64,000 nucleotides of DNA from Bacteroidales bacterium (GTDB taxonomy: Bacteria; Bacteroidota; Bacteroidia; Bacteroidales; WCHB1-69). A program made the translations under genes and the position numbers. The notes below the pieces were generated by a model. That model searched no databases, was not told where the DNA came from, and worked only from the letters and a program-made list of their open reading frames with translations. Positions within the stretch are counted from its first letter, which is position 1. Each line of letters begins with the position of its first letter. Shown one piece after another: positions 45,781 through 55,500 of this stretch. The stretch covers positions 62,001-126,000 of the forward strand of contig JAFZZK010000005.1 in NCBI GenBank assembly GCA_017615795.1, read 5' to 3'.

Positions 45781-46644
45781 TTATTTAAAAAGGTTGGAAA
45801 TATCGTTTTTATTCATAATCGCGGCGTTGAAGAGCAACTCCAAGTCGAGGTTGGAATCAGCGTGGTTGACGTTCTCCTTGACTTGATAATTGCCGCGCGG
45901 GGTCTCCTCCGTGTAGAACACCTTGCCGTCGGCGCTCTTGGTGTTGTCCACGTCGAACAACAACTTGTCGGTGATCTCGAAGGTGGAGGCATTGAGCAGA
46001 ATGTGTCCCGCGTCGAGGATGGTCACCACGTCAATGAGGCTGTGCAGGTCGCGCACCTGATGCGTGGAGATGATGACCAAACGGCGCTCGTCGATGGAGG
46101 AGGCCATCAATCTGCGGAAAACGCTCTTGGACGGAATGTCCAAACCGTTGGTGGGCTCATCCATGATGAGAATCTGCGTGTTGGTGGCCAACGCAAAGGC
46201 AATCAGAGCCTTCTTTTTCTGCCCGTGCGAAAGCTTGTCCATATAGTTCGGCAGCCCAGCCATCTCAAACTCGTTGAGAAAATATTCGAACTGCTCGTGA
46301 CTAAACTCGGGATAGAAGGGCGCATAGGCCTTCTCGAAATCGGAAATGGTGAGATGGGGTACATACATCTCCTCTTGCAGGAAATAGAGGTTTTTCAGCA
46401 CGTCGGCCTTGCGCAGGCTGGCGTTCTCGCTTAAAATCGTAGCCGTGCCCGCATCGGGGAAGAGCAACCCCGACATGATTTTCAGCAGCGTGGTCTTGCC
46501 GGCACCATTCTTGCCCAAAAGACCGTAGATGTGCCCGGGCTCCATGACGAGACTCAGGTCGTTGAAAAGACCGAACTTTTGATTGGACGGGTTCTTCACT
46601 TTTTTCTTGTTGTATCCGAACCCGATGTTTTCTAACTGTATCAT
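45781..46644 (-). CDS. ABC transporter ATPase (ABC-2/YtrB type)
   Basis: 287 residues. Walker A GKNGAGKT (44-51), signature LSHGQ (138-142), Walker B ILIMDEPTNGLD (157-168) and the His switch STHQ are present. An insert of about eight Lys/Asn-rich residues lies near 13-24. The tail after 215 is longer than the core ATPase. It is the first gene of a minus-strand operon with a -7 box at 46684-46692 and encodes the motor of the transporter that includes the next two genes. Confidence 0.9.
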   Translation of the reverse strand: MIQLENIGFGYNKKKVKNPSNQKFGLFNDLSLVMEPGHIYGLLGKNGAGKTTLLKIMSGLLFPDAGTATILSENASLRKADVLKNLYFLQEEMYVPHLTISDFEKAYAPFYPEFSHEQFEYFLNEFEMAGLPNYMDKLSHGQKKKALIAFALATNTQILIMDEPTNGLDIPSKSVFRRLMASSIDERRLVIISTHQVRDLHSLIDVVTILDAGHILLNASTFEITDKLLFDVDNTKSADGKVFYTEETPRGNYQVKENVNHADSNLDLELLFNAAIMNKNDISNLFK

Positions 46645-46659
46645 TGTTATAGTTGTTTT

Positions 46660-46683
46660 GGTGTATTAGTGAAGTAAGACACC
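46660..46683 (-). promoter_or_regulatory. Candidate GntR (YtrA-type) operator
   Basis: GGTGTATTA, 6-base spacer, TAAGACACC: an inverted repeat matching at eight of nine positions. It directly adjoins the downstream side of the -7 box, so bound protein would cover the transcription start. Confidence 0.6.
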
Positions 46684-46692
46684 GCAAAAATA
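46684..46692 (-). promoter_or_regulatory. -7 box of the ABC-GntR operon
   Basis: The minus strand reads TATTTTTGC, 39 bases upstream of the ATPase start at 46644. Confidence 0.8.
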
Positions 46693-46785
46693 CAAATTGT
46701 ATAATACGCTTTTCATTTTTATGAAAATTTTTTTATGTTGATTTACAGCATGTTATGATACACGTTGCATTTTTTTATAAAAAAA

Positions 46786-46806
46786 CTCCGAAAATTTCGG
46801 AGCTTT
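46786..46806 (-). terminator. Terminator after ispE
   Basis: CTCCGAAA/TTTCGGAG stem with A/T-runs on both sides, so it can work in both directions. It lies about 100 bases beyond the ispE stop. Confidence 0.8.
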
Positions 46807-46901
46807 TTATCATTATGATTCCAAATGTTGTAAAAAACGCTTTGCGCTGCCTTCCTTTTCGGAGCGGTATGATGCCATAAACGCATTGAGCGACCTTAAA
46901 A

Positions 46902-47660
46902 TCAGAGAAAGATTCCAAACACGGCGGTTCCGCTGCCACTCATAGCGGCATAGACAGCTCCCTTGGCATACATTTCCGATTTGAGCTGTGCCAATACAGG
47001 GAAGCGTTGGAAGACGCTATCCTCAAAATCATTGTGCAGTAATCCACGCCATTCTGCAATGGGGCGTTGGACAATCTCTTTCACGTCAAGGTCGGGTATA
47101 TGCGGCGTGACGCCCGCGTATGCCTCCTTGGTGGAGATGGAGAAATCGGGTTTTACAATCTCGATGCGGTAGTTGCAGAGATCAAGGGGGACGGGGGTGA
47201 GAATTTCGCCGCGGCCTGTAGCGTACATCGGGGTGTTGTCGATAAAGAAGGGCACATCGCTACCCAACTGGGCGGCATAATGCTTGAGTCGGGCACTGTC
47301 GAGCGGCAGGGCAAAGGCCTCCGCCAGCATCTTGAGCGTGAAAGCAGCGTCGGCGGAGCCTCCACCGAGACCGGCGCCCGTGGGGATACGCTTCTCCAAG
47401 GTGAGGCACACGCCATCAAGGGCGAAATCGTCGCGCAGCAGTCTCCAAGCGCGCACACAGAGATTGTCGTCATCGGGACCCGCATCCTGCACCCCGTGAC
47501 ATTCAAAATGGAAGCCCTTGCCTCCCAACTCCAACATGAGGGTGTCGGTGAAAAAGTCCGTAGGGTAAAAGACGGTCTCCAAATCGTGGTAACCGTCCGC
47601 ACGCTTGCGAAGAACGCGAAGACCGAGATTTATTTTGCAGTTGACAGAACGCGTTATCAT
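46902..47660 (-). CDS. ispE: IspE, 4-diphosphocytidyl-2-C-methyl-D-erythritol kinase
   Basis: 252 residues of the GHMP kinase fold, phosphorylating CDP-methylerythritol in the MEP isoprenoid pathway. The opening CKINLGLRVLRKRADGYHDLETVF has the conserved Lys and His. The ATP motif PTGAGLGGGSADAAF lies near 92-106, and MSGSGTAVFG near the C-terminus. It is shorter than the E. coli enzyme (283) through a compact C-terminal domain, common in Bacteroidota. Octamer repeats (47700-47747) lie in the 98-base gap after yitT. Confidence 0.93.
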   Translation of the reverse strand: MITRSVNCKINLGLRVLRKRADGYHDLETVFYPTDFFTDTLMLELGGKGFHFECHGVQDAGPDDDNLCVRAWRLLRDDFALDGVCLTLEKRIPTGAGLGGGSADAAFTLKMLAEAFALPLDSARLKHYAAQLGSDVPFFIDNTPMYATGRGEILTPVPLDLCNYRIEIVKPDFSISTKEAYAGVTPHIPDLDVKEIVQRPIAEWRGLLHNDFEDSVFQRFPVLAQLKSEMYAKGAVYAAMSGSGTAVFGIFL

Positions 47661-47699
47661 ATTAGCCGTTATCTCTTCTTTTTGTTATTAACCATACAT

Positions 47700-47747
47700 T
47701 TAATAACTTAATAACTTAATAATTTAATGATTTAATAGCTTAATGTC
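47700..47747. repeat. Six octamer repeats between yitT and ispE
   Basis: TTAATAAC, TTAATAAC, TTAATAAT, TTAATGAT, TTAATAGC, TTAATGTC in strict 8-base phase, beginning 40 bases upstream of the ispE start. Confidence 0.85.
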
Positions 47748-47758
47748 AACCTCCCGCC

Positions 47759-48661
47759 TTACAGCTTCAACTTGTCAAAGTTTTTCCCGAAGACACTGGC
47801 GGTCTTGGTGATGGTAATGAACGCGCTGTCATCGATATCCTTGATAATGCGGGTGACGCGTGCTTTGTCGGTCTTGTGCGCCACGATAAGCAGAACGTCG
47901 CTTTCGGTGTGGTTGTAGGAGCCGTAGCCCTTGAGGAAAGTGGCTCCGCGATGCAGCTCGCCGTTCACGCGGTCGGCAATCTCCTTGTTCTTCTTCGAGA
48001 AGACCATAAACTGGTAGGTTTGGCGGTACCCGTCGATCACGATGTCGGCGACAAACATGTAGACGAAGAGGACGACAAAGCTGTAGACTAACTTTTGCAC
48101 ATCGTGGAGGACAAGGAAGGAGCAGCCGACGATGAAGAAGTTGGCGGTAACATTGACTTTGCCGTAGGAGATGTTGCGGTACTTGCCGATCATGAGGGCG
48201 ATGATATCGAGACCCCCGGTATTGCCGCCCCAGTTGATGGCGATGCCCACGCCGGCGGCGGAGAGGGCCGCGCCGATGAGGACACTCATAAACATGTCGT
48301 CCACAAGCGGCTGGGTGAAAATGCGTTGCGCAATGCCGAAAAAGATGGACAGGACAGCGGTGCAGATGATGGAATTGACACAGAAGCGTGTGCCTAAAAT
48401 TTTCCAAGCCACGGCGATGAGGATGGCATTGAGCACGAAGGTGGTGAGACCGATGGGGATAGCATGGTTGGCGAAATAAACCAATGTGGCGATACCGGCC
48501 ACGCCACCGCCCGTCACCTCAAACGGTGTCATGAATGCGGACCATCCGAACACAAAAATCGCCAAACCAACCGTGATGAAGAGGTAGTTTTTAACCTCTT
48601 TCCATATCTGACCACTTGTGAGCATAACGCAAATCCTCCTTTTTACTTTATTATGAATCAA
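47759..48661 (-). CDS. YitT-family membrane protein
   Basis: 300 residues. Five or six membrane segments (about 25-185) with GGxAGIA and GGNTGGLDIIA motifs are followed by a soluble DUF2179 domain (about 210-300; GATFLKGYGSYN, VTRIIKDIDDSAFITI). The ATG at 48625 is an alternative start; 48661 leaves a leader of about 25 bases from its promoter. The function is unclear for the family; DUF2179 resembles a ligand-binding regulatory fold. A paralog is cut by the right edge of the window. Confidence 0.85.
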   Translation of the reverse strand: MIHNKVKRRICVMLTSGQIWKEVKNYLFITVGLAIFVFGWSAFMTPFEVTGGGVAGIATLVYFANHAIPIGLTTFVLNAILIAVAWKILGTRFCVNSIICTAVLSIFFGIAQRIFTQPLVDDMFMSVLIGAALSAAGVGIAINWGGNTGGLDIIALMIGKYRNISYGKVNVTANFFIVGCSFLVLHDVQKLVYSFVVLFVYMFVADIVIDGYRQTYQFMVFSKKNKEIADRVNGELHRGATFLKGYGSYNHTESDVLLIVAHKTDKARVTRIIKDIDDSAFITITKTASVFGKNFDKLKL

Positions 48662-48693
48662 TGTTTTATAAAATTTTCAACTGGGAAATTTTT

Positions 48694-48702
48694 GCAAAAA
48701 TA
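48694..48702 (-). promoter_or_regulatory. -7 box for yitT
   Basis: The minus strand reads TATTTTTGC, 32 bases before the yitT start. Divergent to the tRNA promoter. Confidence 0.75.
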
Positions 48703-48743
48703 AAAAATTTCTGTCACAGTGTCTTACGTTATCAAAAAAAATG

Positions 48744-48752
48744 TATTTTTGC
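48744..48752 (+). promoter_or_regulatory. -7 box for tRNA-Asn
   Basis: TATTTTTGC, 28 bases before the tRNA 5' end. Confidence 0.8.
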
Positions 48753-48780
48753 ACCCGTCAAAACAAACGGAAAACGACCC

Positions 48781-48854
48781 GCTTCCTTAGCTCAGTTGGT
48801 TAGAGCATCTGACTGTTAATCAGAGGGTCCAAGGTTCAAGTCCTTGAGGGAGCG
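48781..48854 (+). tRNA. tRNA-Asn (anticodon GTT)
   Basis: A complete cloverleaf can be folded. The acceptor stem is GCTTCCT/AGGGAGC (one T-G pair). The anticodon stem TCTGA/TCAGA encloses loop CTGTTAA with anticodon GTT at 48815-48817. The T stem CAAGG/CCTTG encloses TTCAAGT. The discriminator is G48854, as expected for Asn. CCA is not encoded. It stands alone with its own promoter and terminator. Confidence 0.96.
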
Positions 48855-48866
48855 CACTAAAAATCA

Positions 48867-48901
48867 AGCACTTGCAGAGAAATTTGCGAGTGCTTTTTTT
48901 T
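48867..48901 (+). terminator. Terminator after tRNA-Asn
   Basis: AGCACTTGCA, loop GAGAAATT, TGCGAGTGCT (one T-G pair), then eight T. Confidence 0.9.
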
Positions 48902-48933
48902 GATGGTACTAACAAATGGACTAACTAACAGGG

Positions 48934-50514
48934 TTACTCCATGCAGGTTTTGACAAAATCCAAGAACAAGGGATGGGGATGCAGCACGGTGCTGGAGTAT
49001 TCCGGATGGAATTGCGTCCCGACAAACCAGCGGTGTTCGGGTATCTCCACAATCTCCACCAGTCCGTTCTCCGGATTCACACCCGTGCATTGCATGCCAT
49101 TCTTTTCGTATTCTTCCTTATACTGATTATTGAATTCATACCGATGGCGGTGGCGCTCGCTGACTTGGAGCGACCCATAGATTTCCGCCACACGGCTGCC
49201 CGCACGGAGAACGCAGTTGTATGCTCCCAGACGCATGGTGCCGCCCATGTTGGTCACGGTTTTCTGCTCCTCCATCAAATCTATCACATTATGCGGGGTG
49301 GAGGCATCCATCTCCGCGGAGTTGGCATCTTTATATTTCAACACGTTACGTGCAAACTCGATGACCATCATCTGCATACCCAAGCAGATGCCGAAGAGGG
49401 GGATGTTATGGGTGCGCGCGTACTTTACAGCCGAGATTTTCCCTTCTATCCCGCGCTGTCCAAAGCCGGGGCACACCAACACGCCCGCCAAGCCAGAGAG
49501 TTTCTCTTCCACATTCTCCTCCGTGATGTTTTCGCTGTTGATGAACTCGATCTTCACTTTCACATGATTGTAGGTCCCAGCCAAAGAGAGGCTCTCCCGG
49601 ATGCTCTTGTAGGCGTCCTGAAGGTCGTATTTGCCCACCAGTCCCACGTGTACCTCTTTTTGGGCGGTCTGCTGGAGATTGAGGAAATGATGCCACGCCT
49701 TCATGTCGGGAGTCTCGCCCACCGGCACGCCGAATTTGCGCAGGATGGCGGCATCCAGGCCCTGGCGCTGCATGTTGACGGGCACCTCATAGATGCTCGG
49801 CAGATCCTCGCTCTGCACCACGCACTCAAGATCCACATTGCAGAAAGAGGCCACCTTCTGGCGTATGCCGTCGGATAGGTGCTTCTCCGTGCGCAAGACG
49901 AGCACGTCGGGTTGTATTCCGGCCCCCTGCATCTCCTTCACGGAGTGCTGCGTGGGCTTCGTCTTCAGCTCGTCGGCGGCTTTCAGGTAAGGCACGTATG
50001 TGAGGTGCACACTGACAGCACGATTGCCCAGTTCCCATTTCAGTTGGCGGATCGCCTCCAAAAACGGGGCCGACTCGATGTCGCCGATGGTACCCCCGAT
50101 TTCCGAAATCACAAAGTCGACATCGTCCTCGCGCAGCATCCTGCGCTTGATCTCATCGGTGATGTGAGGCACCACCTGGATGGTCTTGCCCAAATAGTCG
50201 CCATGACGCTCCTTGTCAATGACAGTCTTGTAGATTCTGCCCGTGGTGATTGAGTTGTCACGGGTGGCCCGGATTCCCGTAAACCGTTCGTAATGGCCCA
50301 AGTCCAGATCCGTCTCCATGCCGTCCACGGTCACATAACATTCGCCATGCTCGTAGGGGTTCAGCGTGCCGGGATCGATATTGATGTACGGGTCGAATTT
50401 CTGGATGGTGATAGAGTAACCGCGAGCCTGCAACAGCTTGCCGATACTGGCCGAAACAATGCCCTTGCCCAAAGAGGAGACCACACCTCCTGTCACAAAA
50501 ATATAGCGTTTCAT
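48934..50514 (-). CDS. pyrG: CTP synthase
   Basis: 526 residues from the ATG at 50514, where the universal KRYIFVTGGVVSSLGKG begins; a start at 50547 would add 11 unrelated residues. The N-terminal amidoligase domain (1-265) binds UTP and ATP. The C-terminal class I glutaminase domain (about 285-526) has the GICLGMQ nucleophile-elbow Cys and the His/Glu of HPEYSS. It makes CTP from UTP. It begins 38 bases after purF and likely shares its promoter, linking purine and pyrimidine nucleotide supply. Confidence 0.95.
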   Translation of the reverse strand: MKRYIFVTGGVVSSLGKGIVSASIGKLLQARGYSITIQKFDPYINIDPGTLNPYEHGECYVTVDGMETDLDLGHYERFTGIRATRDNSITTGRIYKTVIDKERHGDYLGKTIQVVPHITDEIKRRMLREDDVDFVISEIGGTIGDIESAPFLEAIRQLKWELGNRAVSVHLTYVPYLKAADELKTKPTQHSVKEMQGAGIQPDVLVLRTEKHLSDGIRQKVASFCNVDLECVVQSEDLPSIYEVPVNMQRQGLDAAILRKFGVPVGETPDMKAWHHFLNLQQTAQKEVHVGLVGKYDLQDAYKSIRESLSLAGTYNHVKVKIEFINSENITEENVEEKLSGLAGVLVCPGFGQRGIEGKISAVKYARTHNIPLFGICLGMQMMVIEFARNVLKYKDANSAEMDASTPHNVIDLMEEQKTVTNMGGTMRLGAYNCVLRAGSRVAEIYGSLQVSERHRHRYEFNNQYKEEYEKNGMQCTGVNPENGLVEIVEIPEHRWFVGTQFHPEYSSTVLHPHPLFLDFVKTCME

Positions 50515-50552
50515 ATACAATAGTTTTATATTGTTCTTTACATTCAATTGGT

Positions 50553-52331
50553 TTATTTCTGAATAGACATCCTGTCGTTCTCATACCAATCCACAAAACT
50601 CTGGCAGGCAAGGCGGGTGCCTCCTTTTGTGGGATAATATCCTGAGAAATACCAGTCGCCCGGATGATTCGGGATGGCTTTGTGAAGCCCTTCCAACGAC
50701 TGGAAGACCAGTTCTATCGGGCAACTCACGTCTGCAGGTTTCAATAGTTCTACCATTTTTGCATTCAACTCTTCCGCCGAGAATGGTTCGTACAGCTGCC
50801 GGAGCGCATCCGCACGATGTTGCTTGCAACCTTCATACACCTGCTTTATCCACTGCTCCATTTTTCGTTCTTTCAGCAGGGAGATACAGGCCTGGAAGGC
50901 AATGAAATCTCCGATATATCCCATGTCGATGCCATAAAAGTCGGGGTAGCGGATCTGTGGGGCGGAACTGACCACCACTATTTTCTTCGGCTGCAACCGG
51001 CTCAGAATCTTCAGGATGCTTTCCCGCATAGTGGTTCCGCGCACGATGCTGTCGTCAATGACCACCAAATTGTCAATGCCGGGCCGGAGGGAGTTGAAGG
51101 TTATGTCATAGACATGTGCCGCCAGGTCGTTGCGGGTGCTGCCCTCGGTGATGAAGGTGCGGAGCTTGATGTCTTTCCACACCACCTTCTCGGCCCGCAC
51201 AAAGGGCGCAACCGTGCGGATGCCCTCCACCATGCCGTGGTAAGCCACTTCCGCCGTGTTCGGGATATAGGAAAACACCGTGTTCTCCACATCACCGCCT
51301 ATCGCCGCCAGTATCGGGTCCCGGAGTTGGAATCCCAAAGTCTTGCGTTCCTGATGGATGTCGCGGTCGTTGCCTCTGCTGAAATAGATCCGCTCAAAAG
51401 AGCAGGCGGAGAATTTCTCCGCAGGCATCACCTGCTCCAGGCGGATTTCACCCTTCCGGTTTATGATGATGGCTTGTCCCGGCATCAGTTCCCGGACAGA
51501 ATCCTGCTGCAGGTTGAAGGTGGTCTGCAAGACGGGGCGTTCGCTCGTGATGGCGCAGATTTCATCATCCTGGTAGTAAAAGGCTGGACGTATTCCCCAA
51601 GGGTCACGCATTGCGAACATCTCGCCGCTGCCCGTCATACCGCACATCACGTATCCACCGTCAAAATGCGACAGCGTGGATTGCAGAACGTGGCCCATAT
51701 CCACATGATTGTCAATATAGTCGGTCACTTCCTGCCCGTCCAATCCCAACGCGACGCCCTCCTGATAGCAGCGCTCCACCTCCCGGTCAAGACGGTGCCC
51801 CATCAGTTCAAGCATGATGTATGTGTCGCTGTAAACACGGGGATACTGCCCCTTGGAAGTGAGATAGTCGAACACCTCGCCAATATTCGTCATGTTGAAA
51901 TTGCCGCACAAGCACAGGTTTTTAGCCCTCCAGTTATTGCGGCGAAGAAACGGATGCACGAATTTCAGTCCTCCTTTTCCCGTGGTGGAATAACGGAGAT
52001 GGCCCATATACAGTTCACCCAAGAAGGAAGGGCCGGCACCAAGGTCGTCCGGATCGGGAGTGGATATTTGCCGGTGAATGGTGGCGAACACCTTGGTAAT
52101 GGCATCCTTGCCCTCCGCTTTCTCGCGGTACATGTATTCGTGTCCCGGTGTCTGATGGATGTTGACGCAGGCCACTCCTGCCCCCTCCTGTCCCCGGTTG
52201 TGCTGCTTCTCCATCATCAAATAGAGCTTGTCCAAGGCATAGTGGCAGTCACCGTATTTGTTTTCGTAGAATTCCAATGGCTTGAGGAGGCGGACCATGG
52301 CAATCCCACATTCGTGCTTTAACACTTCCAT
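50553..52331 (-). CDS. purF: Amidophosphoribosyltransferase
   Basis: 592 residues from the ATG at 52331. The N-terminal Ntn glutaminase needs removal of a short leader before the Cys in MEVLKHECGIA (Cys8), as in the B. subtilis-type enzyme; the mature part continues with MMEKQHNRGQEGAG. The C-terminal PRTase domain has the PRPP loop VVIDDSIVRGTT. It catalyses the first step of purine synthesis. Several insertions make it longer than the 470-residue form, as in other Bacteroidota. A frame reaching 52442 is rejected because the promoter box at 52357-52365 lies inside it. Confidence 0.93.
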   Translation of the reverse strand: MEVLKHECGIAMVRLLKPLEFYENKYGDCHYALDKLYLMMEKQHNRGQEGAGVACVNIHQTPGHEYMYREKAEGKDAITKVFATIHRQISTPDPDDLGAGPSFLGELYMGHLRYSTTGKGGLKFVHPFLRRNNWRAKNLCLCGNFNMTNIGEVFDYLTSKGQYPRVYSDTYIMLELMGHRLDREVERCYQEGVALGLDGQEVTDYIDNHVDMGHVLQSTLSHFDGGYVMCGMTGSGEMFAMRDPWGIRPAFYYQDDEICAITSERPVLQTTFNLQQDSVRELMPGQAIIINRKGEIRLEQVMPAEKFSACSFERIYFSRGNDRDIHQERKTLGFQLRDPILAAIGGDVENTVFSYIPNTAEVAYHGMVEGIRTVAPFVRAEKVVWKDIKLRTFITEGSTRNDLAAHVYDITFNSLRPGIDNLVVIDDSIVRGTTMRESILKILSRLQPKKIVVVSSAPQIRYPDFYGIDMGYIGDFIAFQACISLLKERKMEQWIKQVYEGCKQHRADALRQLYEPFSAEELNAKMVELLKPADVSCPIELVFQSLEGLHKAIPNHPGDWYFSGYYPTKGGTRLACQSFVDWYENDRMSIQK

Positions 52332-52356
52332 CTTTCCAAGATTAATTAAAAAAAAT

Positions 52357-52365
52357 GCAAAGATA
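52357..52365 (-). promoter_or_regulatory. purF-pyrG promoter
   Basis: The minus strand reads TATCTTTGC with a TTG about 19-20 bases further upstream. The purF start is 26 bases downstream. Confidence 0.8.
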
Positions 52366-52530
52366 CAACATTTCAGGGTACATGCAATATTCAGGAGTAA
52401 TTTTTTGGCAAGGGCAATGTGCGGGATTTTTACCCTTTTCATATTACTCTTTGACGAAAATTTTTGGGTGTCTTAGAGACGAAGTCTGGAAATACATCTC
52501 CTTTTTGGAATTACTATACAAGCAAAAAAA

Positions 52531-52554
52531 AACTCCCTGACGGGAGTTTTTTTT
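52531..52554 (-). terminator. Terminator of the giant surface-protein gene
   Basis: AACTCCC, loop TGAC, GGGAGTT, flanked by an A-run and eight T, so functional in both directions. It lies 3 bases beyond the stop codon at 52558. Confidence 0.92.
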
Positions 52555-52557
52555 ATC

Positions 52558-55500
52558 TTAATCCTTGTCCTTCACACACCGTATGCTCAATGCATTGCCA
52601 GGTGAGTAGTCGTACACCTGCCACTTATAGCAGTGACAGTCGGCCTCAAAGGTCTTGGGCGTTCCGCTGCCTGAAAGATCTGTGGTCCAGAAGTAGGCAT
52701 TGCCGAGAATGTTCTCATACCTGTCATTGCTGCTGTTGTAGTAGCCACCAGGCATAATGGAGAATTCGGTGCTGTTGTCACCTCCGCCGTCCAACCAGTA
52801 GGTGTTGGTACGCATGTGGTCCATGTCAATATCATGTAATGACATGAAGTATTCCGGTGTGGGAACAAACCAACCATCCGGGCAGACTCCTTGCACATGG
52901 CCGAACTCGTTGGTGGTCGGAATGGCGGTGGAGCCTTCCGGCAGATTCATGGCGGAGTACCAGGAGTAGAGACGACCGAAGATGTCAGCTGTGTTGTCGG
53001 CATTCTGGAAATCGCTATTCACGTAGCCCATGGCCTTGGCCACTGGTGTGCCGTCTGCGTAATGCAGAGTCTTGAGATTCTCGCGCATCCAGCAGGTCAA
53101 GCCTATACGCACCGTTGAGTAGGTGTTACCATCCACGTCGGTCACGGTGTAGTGGTCGGCGTCGCCGCAAGGAGGCAACTCGAAGGTTAAAGTCTGGACT
53201 CTGGTGTGCTGCTTGCCACATTGGTCGGTGATGGTCCACATAATGGTGGTCGTCAGATCGGTCATATTGTTCGGATAAATCTTGGCACCGCCGGATTGCG
53301 TGATGGAAGCAATCATTATTTCAGGTACGGCTTCGCCGTTGTGCATCAGGTCGGGTAACTCCAGACTGTCGGCATCCAGGAAAATGTCCCCATAGTTCAT
53401 CACATAGTGGCCGCCGTGCAGTCTCAGGGTGTCACCCACGAGGTTATAGACCACAATGTCAATGCTGTCCACCGTGGTACAGCCGTTCTGTTTCACGGTG
53501 AGGTAATGACGAGCTGTGTGGGTGGCTTCGTCTGCTCTATAAGCCAGCGTGTCTTTGTTGGACAAGGTGGCAGTGGCAGTGGTCCACGCAAAGCGCTCGT
53601 CTTCCGGAACCAACGTGAAATTCAGATTGTCCATATTGGAAATCACGAACTGCATAGTGTCGCCCTGACAAACGGTGTCCGAACCAAGTGTCTGGGTGAA
53701 TGTCGGCATGACGCGGGAAGCAATCGTACCATTCTGAGTTACGGAACCAGTAGAACAACGGTTATCCGGGTTGGCCTCGATGTAGTAATTGGCAGAACCA
53801 CCGTTGGTAAACGCACCACCGATGGTGATTGTATCATTATTGTTATTGAAGTCAATGCCTTCAGGAACCACTTGACCACTCGTCAGCCAAGTGAAAGTGT
53901 ATGAAGCGGCATCTTCGATACTGATCTTAATGTCAAAGACATTATTACCGCAAATACCCTCGTCGTTTGAACCGGAAACGTAGGAGATAGTCGGTTTCTT
54001 TATCAATTCCACGTTGAACGGTCCCCAAACAGAGTCGCACATCGTGGTTTGTTCCACTGCTTTGATGTAATAAGTTGTGGTTTGTGCAGGTGTAAGGGTC
54101 AAAGTGGTTTCGCCATTAAACGCAGTGTCTTTATTGGCGGTTGCATCCACCACATAAAACTTGAAATAGGTGTCGTCGCCCTGGCAGTTGAAGGTCACAT
54201 TATCGCCTTCGCACACGTAGGTGTCGCTGCAGGTCTGTGCTGTGCCATCCAAGGTGGCGCGCGCTATGCGGTCACCCCAAATCATCACGTTATCCACGGT
54301 AATGTAGCTGGGCAGATATTTGGAACCTTGCAATAAGCCGCAAGATTCCGTTCCACCAGGATTACCTCCAGTAAATTCAACCTTCAGATACATTTCGTGT
54401 TCGTCTTGGGTTGAGGCTGACGAAAAATCCAAGGATTGAGAAGCCCAATTGGTGGAATTTATATTCGCGGCACCCAAAGAATGATAACTATCTGATTCGC
54501 TGAATTTGTAATAATAATTCACTTTGTTGAATGCTTGGGCATTGGAGGTGGAGGCGTTATCGCGCTTATAGTCAAATTTCAATTTCAGATTGGAATAGTC
54601 GTATGGATCGATTTTAATTTCAAAATAAAGACCACTGAAATCTTTATATGTTGGATTTCCGCCACCGCCGCCAAAAGCACTACTACCGCTACAAGTACTG
54701 GACAAGTTTGGCCAACGTAATCCTTTGTTGTTAGAAGCAGCTGCATAGCAGTAGTCACTGGTTGGTGTTCGTCCGTTATTAGTTTCTAAATCGAATTTGG
54801 GACTGTTAGTTGAAGTTCCTGTAATAAATGAGCTACCGGATGTTTTTACACCACAGGCTGCGGAGAAGTTAGTAGTTCCGTTGTCCATAGGCCAAGCAGC
54901 TAATGTGACATCATATTCTGATTCTAATGTTTTGCGAACGCTGCTCGTAATAAGCGTGAGACGGTAGATACTGTCGCAACCAGTCGAACAGGTCCAGGTA
55001 GGATCGGAAGTGTAGTAGGTAATACCCTCTACTGTGGGGGTGATGTCAAAACCATAAAGGTTGTAAGTTTCACCCAAACAGATGTTGGCTACTATTGTAG
55101 TGTCAAATGCTTTGAGAACTTCCAGTTCCAAGGTAATTACACTGTCGCAAGGGTTGGAAGACGGGATGCTCAGTTGGCATGTATAGGTTCCAGGTGTGCG
55201 CATGTCTTCTAAATCCGGAGTGACAATAAACATTCCGTCAACATATTGGCAGTCGGGATCAATATAATCGAAATTAGATTCATGTCCCAGTCGGTTAGAA
55301 CAAACCTGCGCATGACGAACAACACCTAAATTATAGGCCGGTTCAATACCTTGTACGTTCAAGGTGGCGGATTGCCCGCAAGGAGATTCGCCTACACTTA
55401 CCTTATATTGATAATTGCCAGCGGGAACATCATTATCAACCAACTTGCTGGAAGTTTCATCCAAAACTGTACTCGTACCGTTCACAATTCTTTCCCATTT

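Noticed and set aside
48688..48701. Perfect 14-base palindrome ATTTTTGCAAAAAT upstream of yitT
   Set aside because: It arises from the -7 box on the minus strand next to a T-run; without a second copy there is no support for an operator.
52558..53160. Type IX secretion sorting domain at the end of the giant surface protein
   Set aside because: The C-terminus fits the FISUMP pattern up to the last residues; no following beta-sandwich with the typical GxYxV and KVx(K/R) segments.
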